Origin: Petropleomorpha daqingensis | GTDB lineage: Bacteria; Actinomycetota; Actinomycetes; Mycobacteriales; Geodermatophilaceae | Direction of reading: 5' to 3' | Assembly: GCF_013408985.1 (NCBI RefSeq) | Contig: NZ_JACBZT010000001.1 | Coordinates: 3,162,001-3,226,000, forward strand | DNA length: 64,000 bases | Part shown: piece after piece, positions 1-7,925 of the stretch | Layout of the letters: each line of letters opens with the position of its first letter | Numbering within the stretch: position 1 is the first letter of the stretch | Notes under the pieces: generated by a model | Told to the model about the DNA's origin: nothing | Seen by the model: only the letters and a program-made list of their open reading frames with translations | Databases searched by the model: none | Made by a program: the position numbers and the translations under genes

Positions 1-531
1 ATCTCGGAGGCCTGCTCGATCGCCCGCGCGCTGCAGCCGGCGATGGTCGTGGTGGAGGACGTCGACCTGATCGCCGAGGAGCGCGGTATGCACCCCGGCC
101 AGCACCCGTTGCTGTTCCAGCTGCTCAACGAGATGGACGGGTTGGCCGAGGACGCCGACGTCGTCTTCGTGCTGACCACTAACCGGCCCGACCTGCTCGA
201 GCCGGCCCTGGCCGCCCGCCCGGGGCGGGTCGACCAGGCGGTCGCGCTGCAGCTGCCCGACGCCGGCGCGCGGCGGGCGCTGTTCGAGCTCTACCGCGGC
301 GACCTCGACGTCGACACCTCGCGCCTGGACGACGTCCTCGCCCGGACCGACGGGGTGACCGCGTCGTTCCTCAAGGAGCTCCTGCGCCGGGCCGCCCTCG
401 TGGCGGCGACCCGCACGCCCGGCGACGGGTCGATCGCCGTCTCGGCCGACGACCTGGAGGCCGCCCTCGACGAGCTGCTCGACGCGCGCAACGCGATGAC
501 CCGCGCCCTGCTGGGCGGCGCGCCCGGGTAG
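1..531 (+). CDS. AAA+ ATPase, C-terminal part (5' end outside window)
   Basis: The reading frame is open from base 1 to a TAG stop, so the gene starts before the window. The visible 176 residues hold the second half of an AAA+ module: Walker B VVVEDVD (hhhhDE-type, here ED), sensor 1 as TTNRPD, an arginine-finger region RPGRVD, and a C-terminal helical lid (FLKELLRRAALVA, then DDLEAALDELL). This pattern is typical of Cdc48/FtsH-like ATPases that remodel proteins by ATP hydrolysis. No protease domain follows, so this looks like a stand-alone AAA ATPase. The Walker A part and any N-terminal domain are not visible, so substrate and partner cannot be named. It converges with the DinB-like gene with no gap. 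Confidence 0.85.
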   Translation: MSEACSIARALQPAMVVVEDVDLIAEERGMHPGQHPLLFQLLNEMDGLAEDADVVFVLTTNRPDLLEPALAARPGRVDQAVALQLPDAGARRALFELYRGDLDVDTSRLDDVLARTDGVTASFLKELLRRAALVAATRTPGDGSIAVSADDLEAALDELLDARNAMTRALLGGAPG

Positions 532-1077
532 CTACTCCCCGGTCTCGCCGTCGACCGCCTCGCGGAGCAGGTCGGCGTGGCCGTTGTGCCGCGCGTACTC
601 CTCGACCATGTGCACGAGGATCCAGCGCAGGCTGGGCCGCGTGCCGTCGCGGGAGGGGCGGGCGGCGAGCCGGTCGAGGCCGCCGTCGGCCAGCGCCTCG
701 TCGACCGCCGCCCGCGACCGCTCGACCGACGCCTGCCACTGCGTGCGCAGCTCGTCGGGCGAGTCCTGGCCGGCCGAGTGCCACTCCCAGTCGGGGTCGG
801 CGTCCCAGTCGACGGCGTCCCAGGGCGGCGGTTCGGGCCGGTCGTGCAGGCGCTCGGTGAACCAGTGGTCCTCGACCAGCGCGAGGTGCTTGAGCAGCCC
901 GCCGAGCGTCATGGTCGACGGGGCGTGGGGAGCGCGCAGCGCGTCGGCGCCCAGCCCGGCGGTCTTCCAGGCCAGCGTCGCCCGGTGGAAGTCGAGGAAG
1001 CCCAGCAGCGTGGCCGGTTCGTCGGCGGCCGCAGGTGGTTCGGGTCGGCCCTGGTCGTCGACCTGCATCTGCGTCAT
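532..1077 (-). CDS. DinB/DUF664-family protein
   Basis: 181 residues. After a short charged N-terminus the sequence reads ATLLGFLDFHRATLAWKTAGL, then LGGLLKHLALVEDHWF and LRWILVHMVEEYARHNGHAD. These are the three histidine-bearing helices of the DinB/DUF664 four-helix bundle, with putative metal ligands in KHL, VHM and RHNGHAD. Family members are metal-binding proteins, some of them mycothiol-dependent S-transferases or maleylpyruvate isomerase relatives; which applies here cannot be told. The ATG at 1075-1077 gives the usual family length. The epimerase gene lies 12 bp upstream on the same strand, so the two may be co-transcribed. Confidence 0.8.
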   Translation of the reverse strand: MTQMQVDDQGRPEPPAAADEPATLLGFLDFHRATLAWKTAGLGADALRAPHAPSTMTLGGLLKHLALVEDHWFTERLHDRPEPPPWDAVDWDADPDWEWHSAGQDSPDELRTQWQASVERSRAAVDEALADGGLDRLAARPSRDGTRPSLRWILVHMVEEYARHNGHADLLREAVDGETGE

Positions 1078-1089
1078 GCGCCCAGCGTG

Positions 1090-2148
1090 TCAGTCGGCGG
1101 CCGGCTCGAGCAGCGGACCCGGGCCGCCCTCGCCCCGGCCCAGGGCGGCGACGAACTCGGCGAGCACCTCGTCGCCCTGGTGGACCGGCGCCCAGTCGAG
1201 CAGCGTGCGGGCCCGGGTGCTGTCCAGCGCGGGCGCGTGCACGCCCATGTCCAGCCAGCCGGGTTCGGTGGGCACCAGCCGCGCGTGGAAGGCGGCCGAC
1301 AGCGCCGTCCGCAGCACGGGCGCGGGTACCGGCACCCGCACGTTCCCCAGCACCTTCGCGAGCGCGTCGCCGTCCATGAGCGGCTCGGCGGCGAGGTTGA
1401 ACGCGCCGGACGCACGGCGGTCGAGGACGCGCTCGAGGGCGTCGGCCACGTCGTCGGCGTGCACGAACGCGACCGCCAGCCCGGGCAGGGGGAGGGGCAG
1501 CAGGTGGGCCAGCCGCGGCGGGAGCCGCCGGCCGAGGCCGAGCACGACCGGGCCGAGGAAGTAGCGGCCGATCTCGCTGGCGGCCTCCGGCTGCAGGATC
1601 AGCGTCGGGCGGACGACGGCGCCGACCACCTCCGGGTGCCGGCCGAGCAGTTCGCGCACGGCCCGCTCGGCCTCCGCCTTGTCGCGGCTGTACTGCGACG
1701 TCGGGATGCCGGTGGTCGGCCAGTCCTCGGTCACCTTCGTGCCCGCCGCCCCGGGCGCGTAGGCGCCGAGCGAGGACATGTGGACGACGTGCTCGACCCC
1801 CTGCGCGATCGCGGCGCGCACGACGCGGCGGGTGCCCTCGACGTTGACCCGCCGCAGCGCCTCGGGGTGCCGGCCCGGCTGCAGCGCCCAGGCCAGGTGG
1901 ACCACGGCATCGACGCCGTCCAGGAACTCGGTGAGCACCCCCTCGCTCGCCGCCTCGCCGAGGTCGGCGAGGAACCACCGCACCTCGTCGTAGGGGCCGA
2001 CGGCGGGCGGTAGCCGGCGGGAGAGGGCGCGGATCTCGGTCGCGCCGCTGCCGGTGAGCCGGCGCAGCAGCGCCGTCCCGACGTTGCCGCTGGCGCCGGT
2101 GACGGCGACGGTCTTCCCCGCGAGGTGGCCGGTGGAGAGGTTCGCCAT
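1090..2148 (-). CDS. NAD(P)-dependent epimerase/dehydratase (extended SDR)
   Basis: 352 residues. An N-terminal Rossmann fold is marked by VTGASGNVGTALLRRL (TGxxGxxG), an acidic segment near VVHLAWALQPG, and the catalytic YSRDKAE (YxxxK) near residue 155. This is an extended short-chain dehydrogenase of the nucleotide-sugar epimerase type; the substrate is unknown. GTG and ATG codons are adjacent at the start (2149-2151 and 2146-2148); I chose ATG. It is divergent from the VOC gene, with fewer than 50 bp for both promoters, and probably co-transcribed with the DinB-like gene downstream. Confidence 0.85.
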   Translation of the reverse strand: MANLSTGHLAGKTVAVTGASGNVGTALLRRLTGSGATEIRALSRRLPPAVGPYDEVRWFLADLGEAASEGVLTEFLDGVDAVVHLAWALQPGRHPEALRRVNVEGTRRVVRAAIAQGVEHVVHMSSLGAYAPGAAGTKVTEDWPTTGIPTSQYSRDKAEAERAVRELLGRHPEVVGAVVRPTLILQPEAASEIGRYFLGPVVLGLGRRLPPRLAHLLPLPLPGLAVAFVHADDVADALERVLDRRASGAFNLAAEPLMDGDALAKVLGNVRVPVPAPVLRTALSAAFHARLVPTEPGWLDMGVHAPALDSTRARTLLDWAPVHQGDEVLAEFVAALGRGEGGPGPLLEPAAD

Positions 2149-2194
2149 CACCCGGCGCTACCCAGCCCGTGGCGGGAGAACCTACGGTCGCGGC

Positions 2195-2545
2195 GTGATC
2201 AAGGGAGCGCACGTCATCCTCTACAGCGCCGACGCCGACGCCGACCGGCGGTTCCTGATCGACCTGCTGGGCCGGCCGACGGTCGACGCGGGGGGCGGCT
2301 GGCTGATCGCGCAGCTGCCGCCGAGCGAGGTCGCCGTCCACCCTGCGGAGGCCTCGGGCGCCATCGAGCTCTACCTGGTGTGCGACGACGTCGAGGCGAC
2401 CGTCGCCGAGTGGACCGGCAGGGGCGTGCCGTTCGAGACGCCGATCAGCGAGGAGCGCTGGGGCCGGGTGACCGCGTTCCGGCTCCCCGGGGGCGGCCGG
2501 GTGGGCCTGTACGAGGCCCGGCACCCGCTCGCGTTCGAGCTCTGA
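2195..2545 (+). CDS. VOC-superfamily (glyoxalase/bleomycin-resistance-like) protein
   Basis: 116 residues from a GTG start. The reading frame is open further upstream, but that part lies over the divergent epimerase gene. The sequence MIKGAHVILYSADADADRRF begins the first beta-alpha-beta-beta-beta module, and GRVTAFRLPGGGRVGLYEARHP ends the second. This is the standard VOC fold, which often binds a divalent metal. Such proteins may be dioxygenase-like, resistance proteins or isomerases; no specific function can be given. Confidence 0.8.
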   Translation: MIKGAHVILYSADADADRRFLIDLLGRPTVDAGGGWLIAQLPPSEVAVHPAEASGAIELYLVCDDVEATVAEWTGRGVPFETPISEERWGRVTAFRLPGGGRVGLYEARHPLAFEL

Positions 2546-2548
2546 GCG

Positions 2549-2884
2549 CTACGCCGGGCCGAGCGCCGCGCCGGCGCCGCCCGACGGGCCGCCCTTGAGC
2601 TCGACGAACAGCACGTGCGTCGGGCTGTCCCCGATGTTCTCCCCGGCGTGCTCCTGCGCGGGCAGCCAGCCGGTCGTCCCGGCCGCGATCTCCACGTCGC
2701 GGTGCTGCCCGTTCTGGTGCAGCCGGCGGCGGAAGGAGGACAGCGTGTACATGACGCTGTCCGGGTGGGCGTGCGGCGTCGTCCGGTCGCCCGGCTGGTC
2801 GGTGTATTCCAGGACGCGCACCTGGTCGTTCTCGAAGACGACCTTGTAGAACTGCGCGTTGCTGACGGCCGGGTCGAGATCCAT
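2549..2884 (-). CDS. Small cupin-domain protein
   Basis: 111 residues starting MDLDPAVSNAQFYKVVFEND. The frame is open well upstream, but that extension only mirrors the SRPBCC gene, so the ATG at 2882-2884 is used. Cupin motif 1 is visible as TPHAHPDSVMYTLSSFRRRLHQNG and motif 2 as HAGENIGDSPTHVLFVELKG. The conserved single-domain beta-barrel often binds a metal through its histidines. It is convergent with the VOC gene (3 bp apart) and divergent from the SRPBCC/ArsR pair. Function unknown. Confidence 0.75.
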   Translation of the reverse strand: MDLDPAVSNAQFYKVVFENDQVRVLEYTDQPGDRTTPHAHPDSVMYTLSSFRRRLHQNGQHRDVEIAAGTTGWLPAQEHAGENIGDSPTHVLFVELKGGPSGGAGAALGPA

Positions 2885-2944
2885 GGCCGGACACGATGTC
2901 CTGCTTGTTCGCCGGCCGCCAGCCCTTCCGTGCTCGGTAACGAA

Positions 2945-2960
2945 CGGTTTACGGTAACCG
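2945..2960. promoter_or_regulatory. Candidate ArsR-type operator before the SRPBCC-ArsR pair
   Basis: The inverted repeat CGGTT-N6-AACCG lies about 25 bp before the SRPBCC start, in a locally AT-richer stretch. Two copies of GGTAAC overlap this area. An ArsR-family gene is the second gene of the pair, and such regulators usually repress their own operon. Seen: the repeat. Inferred: its use. Confidence 0.35.
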
Positions 2961-2984
2961 CACGGTGACCGACAGGAGGCGCGC

Positions 2985-3407
2985 ATGAGGTCGTACGAGT
3001 CCACGGCGAGCATCGCGGCGAGCCCCGACGACGTGTGGGCCGCGCTGGTCGACGCCGGTAGCTGGCCGAGCTGGGACTCCGGCGTCGACGCCGTGGAGGG
3101 CACCCTCGCCGAGGGGCAGAAGATCACCATCCGCTCGTCGGTGGCGCCGGGGCGGGCGTTCCCGGTGACGGTCACGGCGTTCGAGCCGTTCTCCCGGCTG
3201 GTGTTCTCCGGCGGCATGCCGCTCGGCCTGTTCCGCGGGGAGCGGACCTACACGCTGACCCCGGACGGCGCCGGCACCGCCTTCCGCATGCGGGAGGAGT
3301 ACAGCGGGCCGCTGCTGCCGCTGATCTGGAGGTCGATGCCCGACCTGCAACCGTCGTTCGACCAGTTCGCCGCCGGGCTCGAGCAGCGCGTCGAGTCGGG
3401 TGCCTGA
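2985..3407 (+). CDS. SRPBCC-family protein (polyketide cyclase/START-like)
   Basis: 140 residues. MRSYESTASIAASPDDVWAAL is the typical first strand and helix of the SRPBCC/Bet v1 fold, and the C-terminus LQPSFDQFAAGLEQRVESG is the long closing helix. The fold makes a deep hydrophobic pocket for small lipophilic ligands. A good ribosome site (AGGAGG, 2975-2980) precedes the ATG. It overlaps the ArsR gene by 8 bp, so the two are translated together. SRPBCC-ArsR pairs are common in actinobacteria; the ligand is unknown. Confidence 0.85.
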   Translation: MRSYESTASIAASPDDVWAALVDAGSWPSWDSGVDAVEGTLAEGQKITIRSSVAPGRAFPVTVTAFEPFSRLVFSGGMPLGLFRGERTYTLTPDGAGTAFRMREEYSGPLLPLIWRSMPDLQPSFDQFAAGLEQRVESGA

Positions 3408-3687
3408 GCGGGCCGCAGGGAGGGCGTTCGAGGCGCTGGGGGACCCGAACCGGCGGGAGATCCTGAGCCTGCTCAGCGCCGGCGGGCGCTCGGTGCGGGA
3501 GATCGCCGAGGCGCTGCCGATCAGCCGGCCCGCGGTCTCTCGGCACCTGCGGCTGCTCAAGGAGGCGGGGTTCGTCGCCGAGGAGCCGCGTGGCACCCGG
3601 CGCATCTACCGGCTGCGCGAGGAGGGGCCGGCCGCCGTCCGGGCCTACCTGGAGCAGGTGTGGGGGAACGGCGCCGCCCGCTCATGA
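3400..3687 (+). CDS. ArsR/SmtB-family transcriptional regulator
   Basis: 95 residues from a GTG that lies inside the end of the SRPBCC gene. The whole protein is a winged helix: FEALGDPNRREILSLLSAGG, then VREIAEALPISRPAVSRHLRLLKEAGFV (helix-turn-helix) and a wing EEPRGTRRIYRLREEG. No cysteine metal-binding motif is visible, so this is likely one of the non-metal ArsR proteins that accompany SRPBCC/AHSA1 genes. It probably represses its own two-gene operon through the repeat before the SRPBCC gene. Confidence 0.9.
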   Translation: MPERAAGRAFEALGDPNRREILSLLSAGGRSVREIAEALPISRPAVSRHLRLLKEAGFVAEEPRGTRRIYRLREEGPAAVRAYLEQVWGNGAARS

Positions 3688-3709
3688 GCACCGAGCCGCT
3701 GCGCCGTGC

Positions 3710-4540
3710 TCACGCCGTCTTGACGTGCGCGGCGACGAGCGCGGCGGCCTCGCCGGCGGCGAGCTCGGGGATCCAGTGCGAGATCCCCTCGAGCACCTCC
3801 AGCCGGTAGGGGGCGTCGACGAAGCGGGCGCTCGCCTCGGTCGCGGTGCGGCCGAGGAAGGGGTCCGCGGTGCTCCACACGTGCAGGGTGGGCACCCGGA
3901 CGACGCCGACCCGGTCGCGGGCGCTCCACGGGATCGCCCGGTACCAGTTGAGCGCCGCCGAGAGGGCATCGGGCTCGCGCATGCGCTCGACGTAGTGGTC
4001 GACCGTCGCCTCCGGCAGCCCGGAGCGCACGAGGGCCCGGCGCAGCGCCGCACCGCCGCGGGCCAGCAGGGCCGCCTCGGGCAGGAACGGCAGCTGGAAG
4101 GCGCCCATGTACCAGGAGCGCACGCCCTGGCCGGTGGTCAGCCAGGCGTGCTGCATCGCGGAGGGGTGCGGGGTCGACAGCGACGTCATGGTGAGCAACC
4201 GGTCGGCGTGCCACGCACCGAGCGCCCAGGCCACGGCGCCGCCCCAGTCGTGACCGACGACGTGGGCGCGGTCGATCGCCGCGGCATCGAGCAGGGCGAC
4301 GACGTCGTCCGCCGCCTCCCGGATGCGGTAGTGCGCGCGGCCGACCGGGCGCGCGCCGGGGGAGTAGCCGCGCTGGTCGGGGGCGAGGGTGCGCAGCCCG
4401 GCCGCGTGCAGCGCCGGCGCCATCCGGTCGAACGCCGTGCAGTCCTGGGGGAAGCCGTGCAGCAGGACGACCGGCTCGCCGTCGGGCGGTCCGCCGTCCT
4501 GGACGTCGAACACCATGTCGCCGCGCCGGAAGCTGTCCAC
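3710..4540 (-). CDS. Alpha/beta-fold hydrolase, epoxide-hydrolase type
   Basis: 276 residues from the GTG at 4538-4540 (VDSFRRGDMVFDVQDGG); an upstream GTG at 4598-4600 would add 20 low-complexity residues. Motifs: oxyanion loop HGFPQD, nucleophile elbow GHDWGG with aspartate as nucleophile, acid loop STADPFLG, and catalytic histidine in SHWIPE. An aspartate nucleophile with HDWGG is characteristic of epoxide hydrolases and haloalkane dehalogenases, which form an ester intermediate. FPQ after HG fits epoxide hydrolase. It converges with the ArsR gene and is divergent from idi. Confidence 0.85.
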   Translation of the reverse strand: MDSFRRGDMVFDVQDGGPPDGEPVVLLHGFPQDCTAFDRMAPALHAAGLRTLAPDQRGYSPGARPVGRAHYRIREAADDVVALLDAAAIDRAHVVGHDWGGAVAWALGAWHADRLLTMTSLSTPHPSAMQHAWLTTGQGVRSWYMGAFQLPFLPEAALLARGGAALRRALVRSGLPEATVDHYVERMREPDALSAALNWYRAIPWSARDRVGVVRVPTLHVWSTADPFLGRTATEASARFVDAPYRLEVLEGISHWIPELAAGEAAALVAAHVKTA

Positions 4541-4649
4541 GCGCCCACTCTGCCGCGCGGTCCGGCCACCCGCGCGGGGTGGTCGCGACCCTCGCGGCAC
4601 ATCACGCGGTCCGCGACCACACCGCGAGGTCGACGGCGCCGTCCCGGCT

Positions 4650-4672
4650 CACGATCAGCTCAGCTGATCGTG
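4650..4672. promoter_or_regulatory. Perfect 11-bp-arm palindrome upstream of idi
   Basis: The arms CACGATCAGCT (4650-4660) and AGCTGATCGTG (4662-4672) are perfect reverse complements around a single central C, 28 bp before the idi ATG. The right arm occurs again, exactly, at 4705-4715 inside codons 2-5 of idi. The site could be an operator for a dimeric repressor, or RNA in which the left arm pairs with either copy. Neither use is proven. Confidence 0.5.
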
Positions 4673-4700
4673 GCCGCGCTCGGCCTGGGACGATGGGGGC

Positions 4701-5240
4701 ATGGAGCTGATCGTGCTGGTCGACGACGAGGGGACGGCGATCGGCACCCTGCCCAAGGCCCAGGTGCACCACGGCGACACGCCCCTGCACCGCGCCTTCT
4801 CCGCTTACCTCTTCGACGACGCGGGCCGGCTGCTGGTGACCCGCCGCGCGGAGCAGAAGGCCACCTTCCCGGGGATGTGGACCAACACCGTGTGCGGGCA
4901 CCCCGGCCCGGGGGAGGACGACGCCGCCGCGATCGCCCGCCGCGCCGGGTTCGAGCTGGGGCTGACCGTGGCCGACCTGCGGCCGGCGGTGCCCGGCTAC
5001 CGGTACCGCGCCGAGTTCCGGGGCGTGGTGGAGAACGAGATCTGCCCGGTCTACGTCGGCCGCTTCGAGGGCACCCCGGCCCCCGAGCCGACCGAGGTGG
5101 CCGACTGGGAGCTGCTCGACTGGGCGGCGTTCCGGCGCCGGCAGGACAGCGAGGGCGACGCCTGGTCCCCGTGGTGCCGGGAGCAGGCGAGGCTCATCGA
5201 GGAGACCGGGCTCATCGCGGACGCCGGCCCGGTGCCGTGA
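4701..5240 (+). CDS. idi: Isopentenyl-diphosphate delta-isomerase, type 1
   Basis: 179 residues of Nudix fold. The enzyme converts IPP to DMAPP in isoprenoid synthesis, in the cytoplasm with Mg2+ and a metal bound by His and Glu. Visible landmarks: HHGDTPLHRAFSAYLFDD, VTRRAEQKATFPGMWTNTVCGHP with the catalytic cysteine in NTVCGHP, the EDD-AA-RR Nudix-like helix, and the catalytic glutamate in VENEICPVYVG. Length fits the bacterial family (about 180). The ATG is preceded by GGGGGC, a weak ribosome site. The long palindrome upstream suggests regulated expression. No other isoprenoid gene is adjacent. Confidence 0.95.
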   Translation: MELIVLVDDEGTAIGTLPKAQVHHGDTPLHRAFSAYLFDDAGRLLVTRRAEQKATFPGMWTNTVCGHPGPGEDDAAAIARRAGFELGLTVADLRPAVPGYRYRAEFRGVVENEICPVYVGRFEGTPAPEPTEVADWELLDWAAFRRRQDSEGDAWSPWCREQARLIEETGLIADAGPVP

Positions 5241-5244
5241 CGAC

Positions 5245-5282
5245 GGAGGGGATCCGCGAGCGTCAACCGACGGATCCCCTCC
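5245..5282. terminator. Bidirectional hairpin terminator between idi and the GGDEF-EAL gene
   Basis: GGAGGGGATCCG (5245-5256) and CGGATCCCCTCC (5271-5282) form a perfect 12-bp stem with a 14-nt loop. It lies exactly between two convergent genes. There is no T-run, as is usual for high-GC actinobacterial terminators. Confidence 0.8.
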
Positions 5283-5285
5283 GCG

Positions 5286-7895
5286 TCAGCCGGCCTTGGA
5301 GACCCGTTCCGAGGTCTCCTGGCCGGGGATGTCCTCCCAGGACTCGCCGCGGACGAGCGACATGACCATGTCGGCGTCCACGGGTCGGGAGAACAGGTAG
5401 CCCTGCGCCAGGTCGCAACCCAGCGCAGCCACGTGCTCCTGCTGCTGCGTGGTCTCGATGCCCTCGGCGATCGTCAGCAGGCCGAGCGTGCCGGCCAGGT
5501 CGACGATCGCGCGGGTGATCGCGTCGTCGTTGGCGTCCCGGCCGAGGCCGTCGACGAACTCGCGGGCGACCTTGAGCATGTCGATCGGGAACCGCCGCAG
5601 GTAGGCCAGCGACGAGTAGCCGGTGCCGAAGTCGTCGATCGCGATCCGCACGCCGAGGTCCTTGAGCGCCCACAGGGTGGTCGCCGCGGTGTCGCGGTCG
5701 TGCATGAGCATCGTCTCGGTGATCTCGAGGACCAGCCGGTGCGGGTCGAGCGCCGACTCGGTCAGCGCCGCGCGGACCTCCTCGACCAGCCCCTCGTGCT
5801 GCAGCTGCCGCGCCGAGAGGTTGACCGTGACCAGCAGCTCGTCCTCCGGGTCGATGGAACGCACCCAGCGGGCGGCCTGCATGCAGGCGTCGCGGAGCAC
5901 GATCGCACCGATGTCGGTGATCAGCCCGGTCTCCTCGGCCAGCGGGATGAACTGGTCGGGCATCCGCAGCCCCTTGGTGGGGGACTGCCACCGGACCAGC
6001 GCCTCCGCGCCGATCGGCCGGCCGCTGCGCATGTCGATCAGCGGCTGGTAGGCGACGACGAACTCCTCGTTCTGGACGGCCGCGGTCAGCTCCGACTCGG
6101 CGTCCTGCCGGGTGTCGGTGTGCTCGCCGATGCCGGGCTCGTAGAACAGGTGCGTGCTGCCGCCGCTGCGCTTGGCGGCGTACATCGCGGCGTCGGCCTG
6201 GCGGATGAGCACGTCGGCGTCGCCGATGCCCTCCTCGCCCAGCGCGATGCCGATGCTCATGCCGACGGTGGCCATCCGGCCGTCGCCGAGGTCGACGGGG
6301 ACTTCGAGCTGCGAGCGCAGCCGCTCGATCACCCGCGTCACGCCGGCGCGGTCGATCGGCCCGCCGAGCACGATGGCGAACTCGTCGCCACCGAGACGGG
6401 CGGCGGTGTCGGTCGGCCGCAGGCAGCCGCGGATCCGGTCGGCGACCGTGCGCAGCAGCAGGTCACCGGCGTCGTGGCCGTAGGTGTCGTTGACCGGCTT
6501 GAAGCCGTCGAGGTCGATGTACAGGATCGCCGGCCAGTCGTGCGTCCGGGCCGCCGACTCCACCGCGTGCTTGGCGCGGTCGAGGTACAGCGTCCGGTTC
6601 GGCAGCCCGGTCAGCGGGTCGTGCAGGGCCTGGTGGCGCAGCTGCTCCTTGAGGTCGGTGACCTCGCGCAGCGTCTCCTCCAGGCGACCGCGCTCCAGCG
6701 ACGTGCCCACGTGGCGGGAGAAGGTCTCCAGCAGCGCGAGGTCGTCGTCGGTGAACGAGGAGACCTCACCGTGGCGGCCGCCGATGAGCAGCAGGCCGTG
6801 CACGCGGTCGTCGGTGCGCAGGACGGCGGCGATCGTGTCCTTGAGCTTGCGGTCGCTGGCGTAGGCGTCCAGCTGGCCACCGCGGCCGACACCCGCACGC
6901 GTGGTCAGGACGCCGGCGGCCGTGGCCAGGCGCAGCAGGCCCTCGTACTGCGTGTCGTCCTGCAGCGGCTCCAGGGCGACCGGCTCGCGGCCCTCCCGGC
7001 TGGTGCTGACGGTCGGCAGCTCGCGCTCGCTGGTGTCCAGCAGGAGCAGCTCGGCCATCTCGGCGCGGAAGGCCGAGCGGACCGACGTCAGGAACTCGCC
7101 CAGGGCGGCGTGGCTGTCGCCGTGGTGCAGCAGCGCGGTCACCTCGTGCAGCCGGCGCAGGTTCTCCTGCTGCAGGTTGGCCTTGGTGAACGCCCGGTAG
7201 GCGACGATGATCAGGGTGGTCGGCAGCGCCAGCAGGGCCAGCGCGGCCGGGTCGCTCGTGACGGTCCGGGCCACGACCAGGCCGATCGCCGCGGCGGCGA
7301 TCGCGGCCGGCACGGTCGGCGTGCACATCTCGACGAACTTGCGCAGGTCGACGCGGCCCTCGGAGACGCTGATGACCGCGAAGATGCTCGCGTTGCCCAC
7401 CAGGTTCGCGCACAGGACGGCGGCCAGGGCGGCCAGCCAGTACCAGGTCTCGGAGATCGGCGCGCTGAGGACGGCGTCCACGGTCGTGGCCACGGACCCG
7501 GTCAGCGCGAACAGCGCCGTGTTGAACGCCAGCTTCAGACCGCGCTGACGGCGGTGCAGGAGCAGCGCCGCCCCCTGGCCGACCACCTGGGCCACCACGA
7601 GGTGACCCGGGATGGTCAGCACCAGGCCGGCGGCGAGCACCAGGTCGCTGATCGAGAAGGTGTGCGAGTCCTTCTTGACCTGGACGTGCACCGGGAAGGC
7701 CTCGGCGGCGGCGAAGGCCGCCGCCCAGAGCACCCACGGCAGGTTCAGGGCCGTGGATGCCCCGGAAAGCGGGTGGACGACGATGACGAACAGCGCCACC
7801 GCCACCGCAGCCAGAGCGGTCGTGATCAGCATGATCCGCTGGGGAACATTGAGCCGGAACGCACGGGGAGCCGTGCCAGGAGCACCGTTCGTCAT
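5286..7895 (-). CDS. Membrane-bound GGDEF-EAL protein (c-di-GMP synthesis/degradation)
   Basis: 869 residues. The ATG at 7893-7895 is chosen because AGGAGG (7904-7909) lies 8 nt upstream; a GTG at 7902-7904 would overlap that site. Order: about six to eight membrane segments (residues 20-230) resembling a MASE-type sensor I cannot name, a coiled linker, a GAF-like domain (about 245-400), GGDEF at 502-506 with an RxxD inhibitory site (RPTD) just before it, then an EAL domain (EALVRW from residue 631, EITE, DDFGTGYSSL, EGIET). Both catalytic sites look complete, so it could make and break cyclic di-GMP. It is the second gene after the repeat-bearing subtilase, 30 bp apart, so probably one mRNA. 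Confidence 0.93.
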   Translation of the reverse strand: MTNGAPGTAPRAFRLNVPQRIMLITTALAAVAVALFVIVVHPLSGASTALNLPWVLWAAAFAAAEAFPVHVQVKKDSHTFSISDLVLAAGLVLTIPGHLVVAQVVGQGAALLLHRRQRGLKLAFNTALFALTGSVATTVDAVLSAPISETWYWLAALAAVLCANLVGNASIFAVISVSEGRVDLRKFVEMCTPTVPAAIAAAAIGLVVARTVTSDPAALALLALPTTLIIVAYRAFTKANLQQENLRRLHEVTALLHHGDSHAALGEFLTSVRSAFRAEMAELLLLDTSERELPTVSTSREGREPVALEPLQDDTQYEGLLRLATAAGVLTTRAGVGRGGQLDAYASDRKLKDTIAAVLRTDDRVHGLLLIGGRHGEVSSFTDDDLALLETFSRHVGTSLERGRLEETLREVTDLKEQLRHQALHDPLTGLPNRTLYLDRAKHAVESAARTHDWPAILYIDLDGFKPVNDTYGHDAGDLLLRTVADRIRGCLRPTDTAARLGGDEFAIVLGGPIDRAGVTRVIERLRSQLEVPVDLGDGRMATVGMSIGIALGEEGIGDADVLIRQADAAMYAAKRSGGSTHLFYEPGIGEHTDTRQDAESELTAAVQNEEFVVAYQPLIDMRSGRPIGAEALVRWQSPTKGLRMPDQFIPLAEETGLITDIGAIVLRDACMQAARWVRSIDPEDELLVTVNLSARQLQHEGLVEEVRAALTESALDPHRLVLEITETMLMHDRDTAATTLWALKDLGVRIAIDDFGTGYSSLAYLRRFPIDMLKVAREFVDGLGRDANDDAITRAIVDLAGTLGLLTIAEGIETTQQQEHVAALGCDLAQGYLFSRPVDADMVMSLVRGESWEDIPGQETSERVSKAG

Positions 7896-7925
7896 CGTCG
7901 TCACCTCCTTAAGGGGTTAGAGCCG

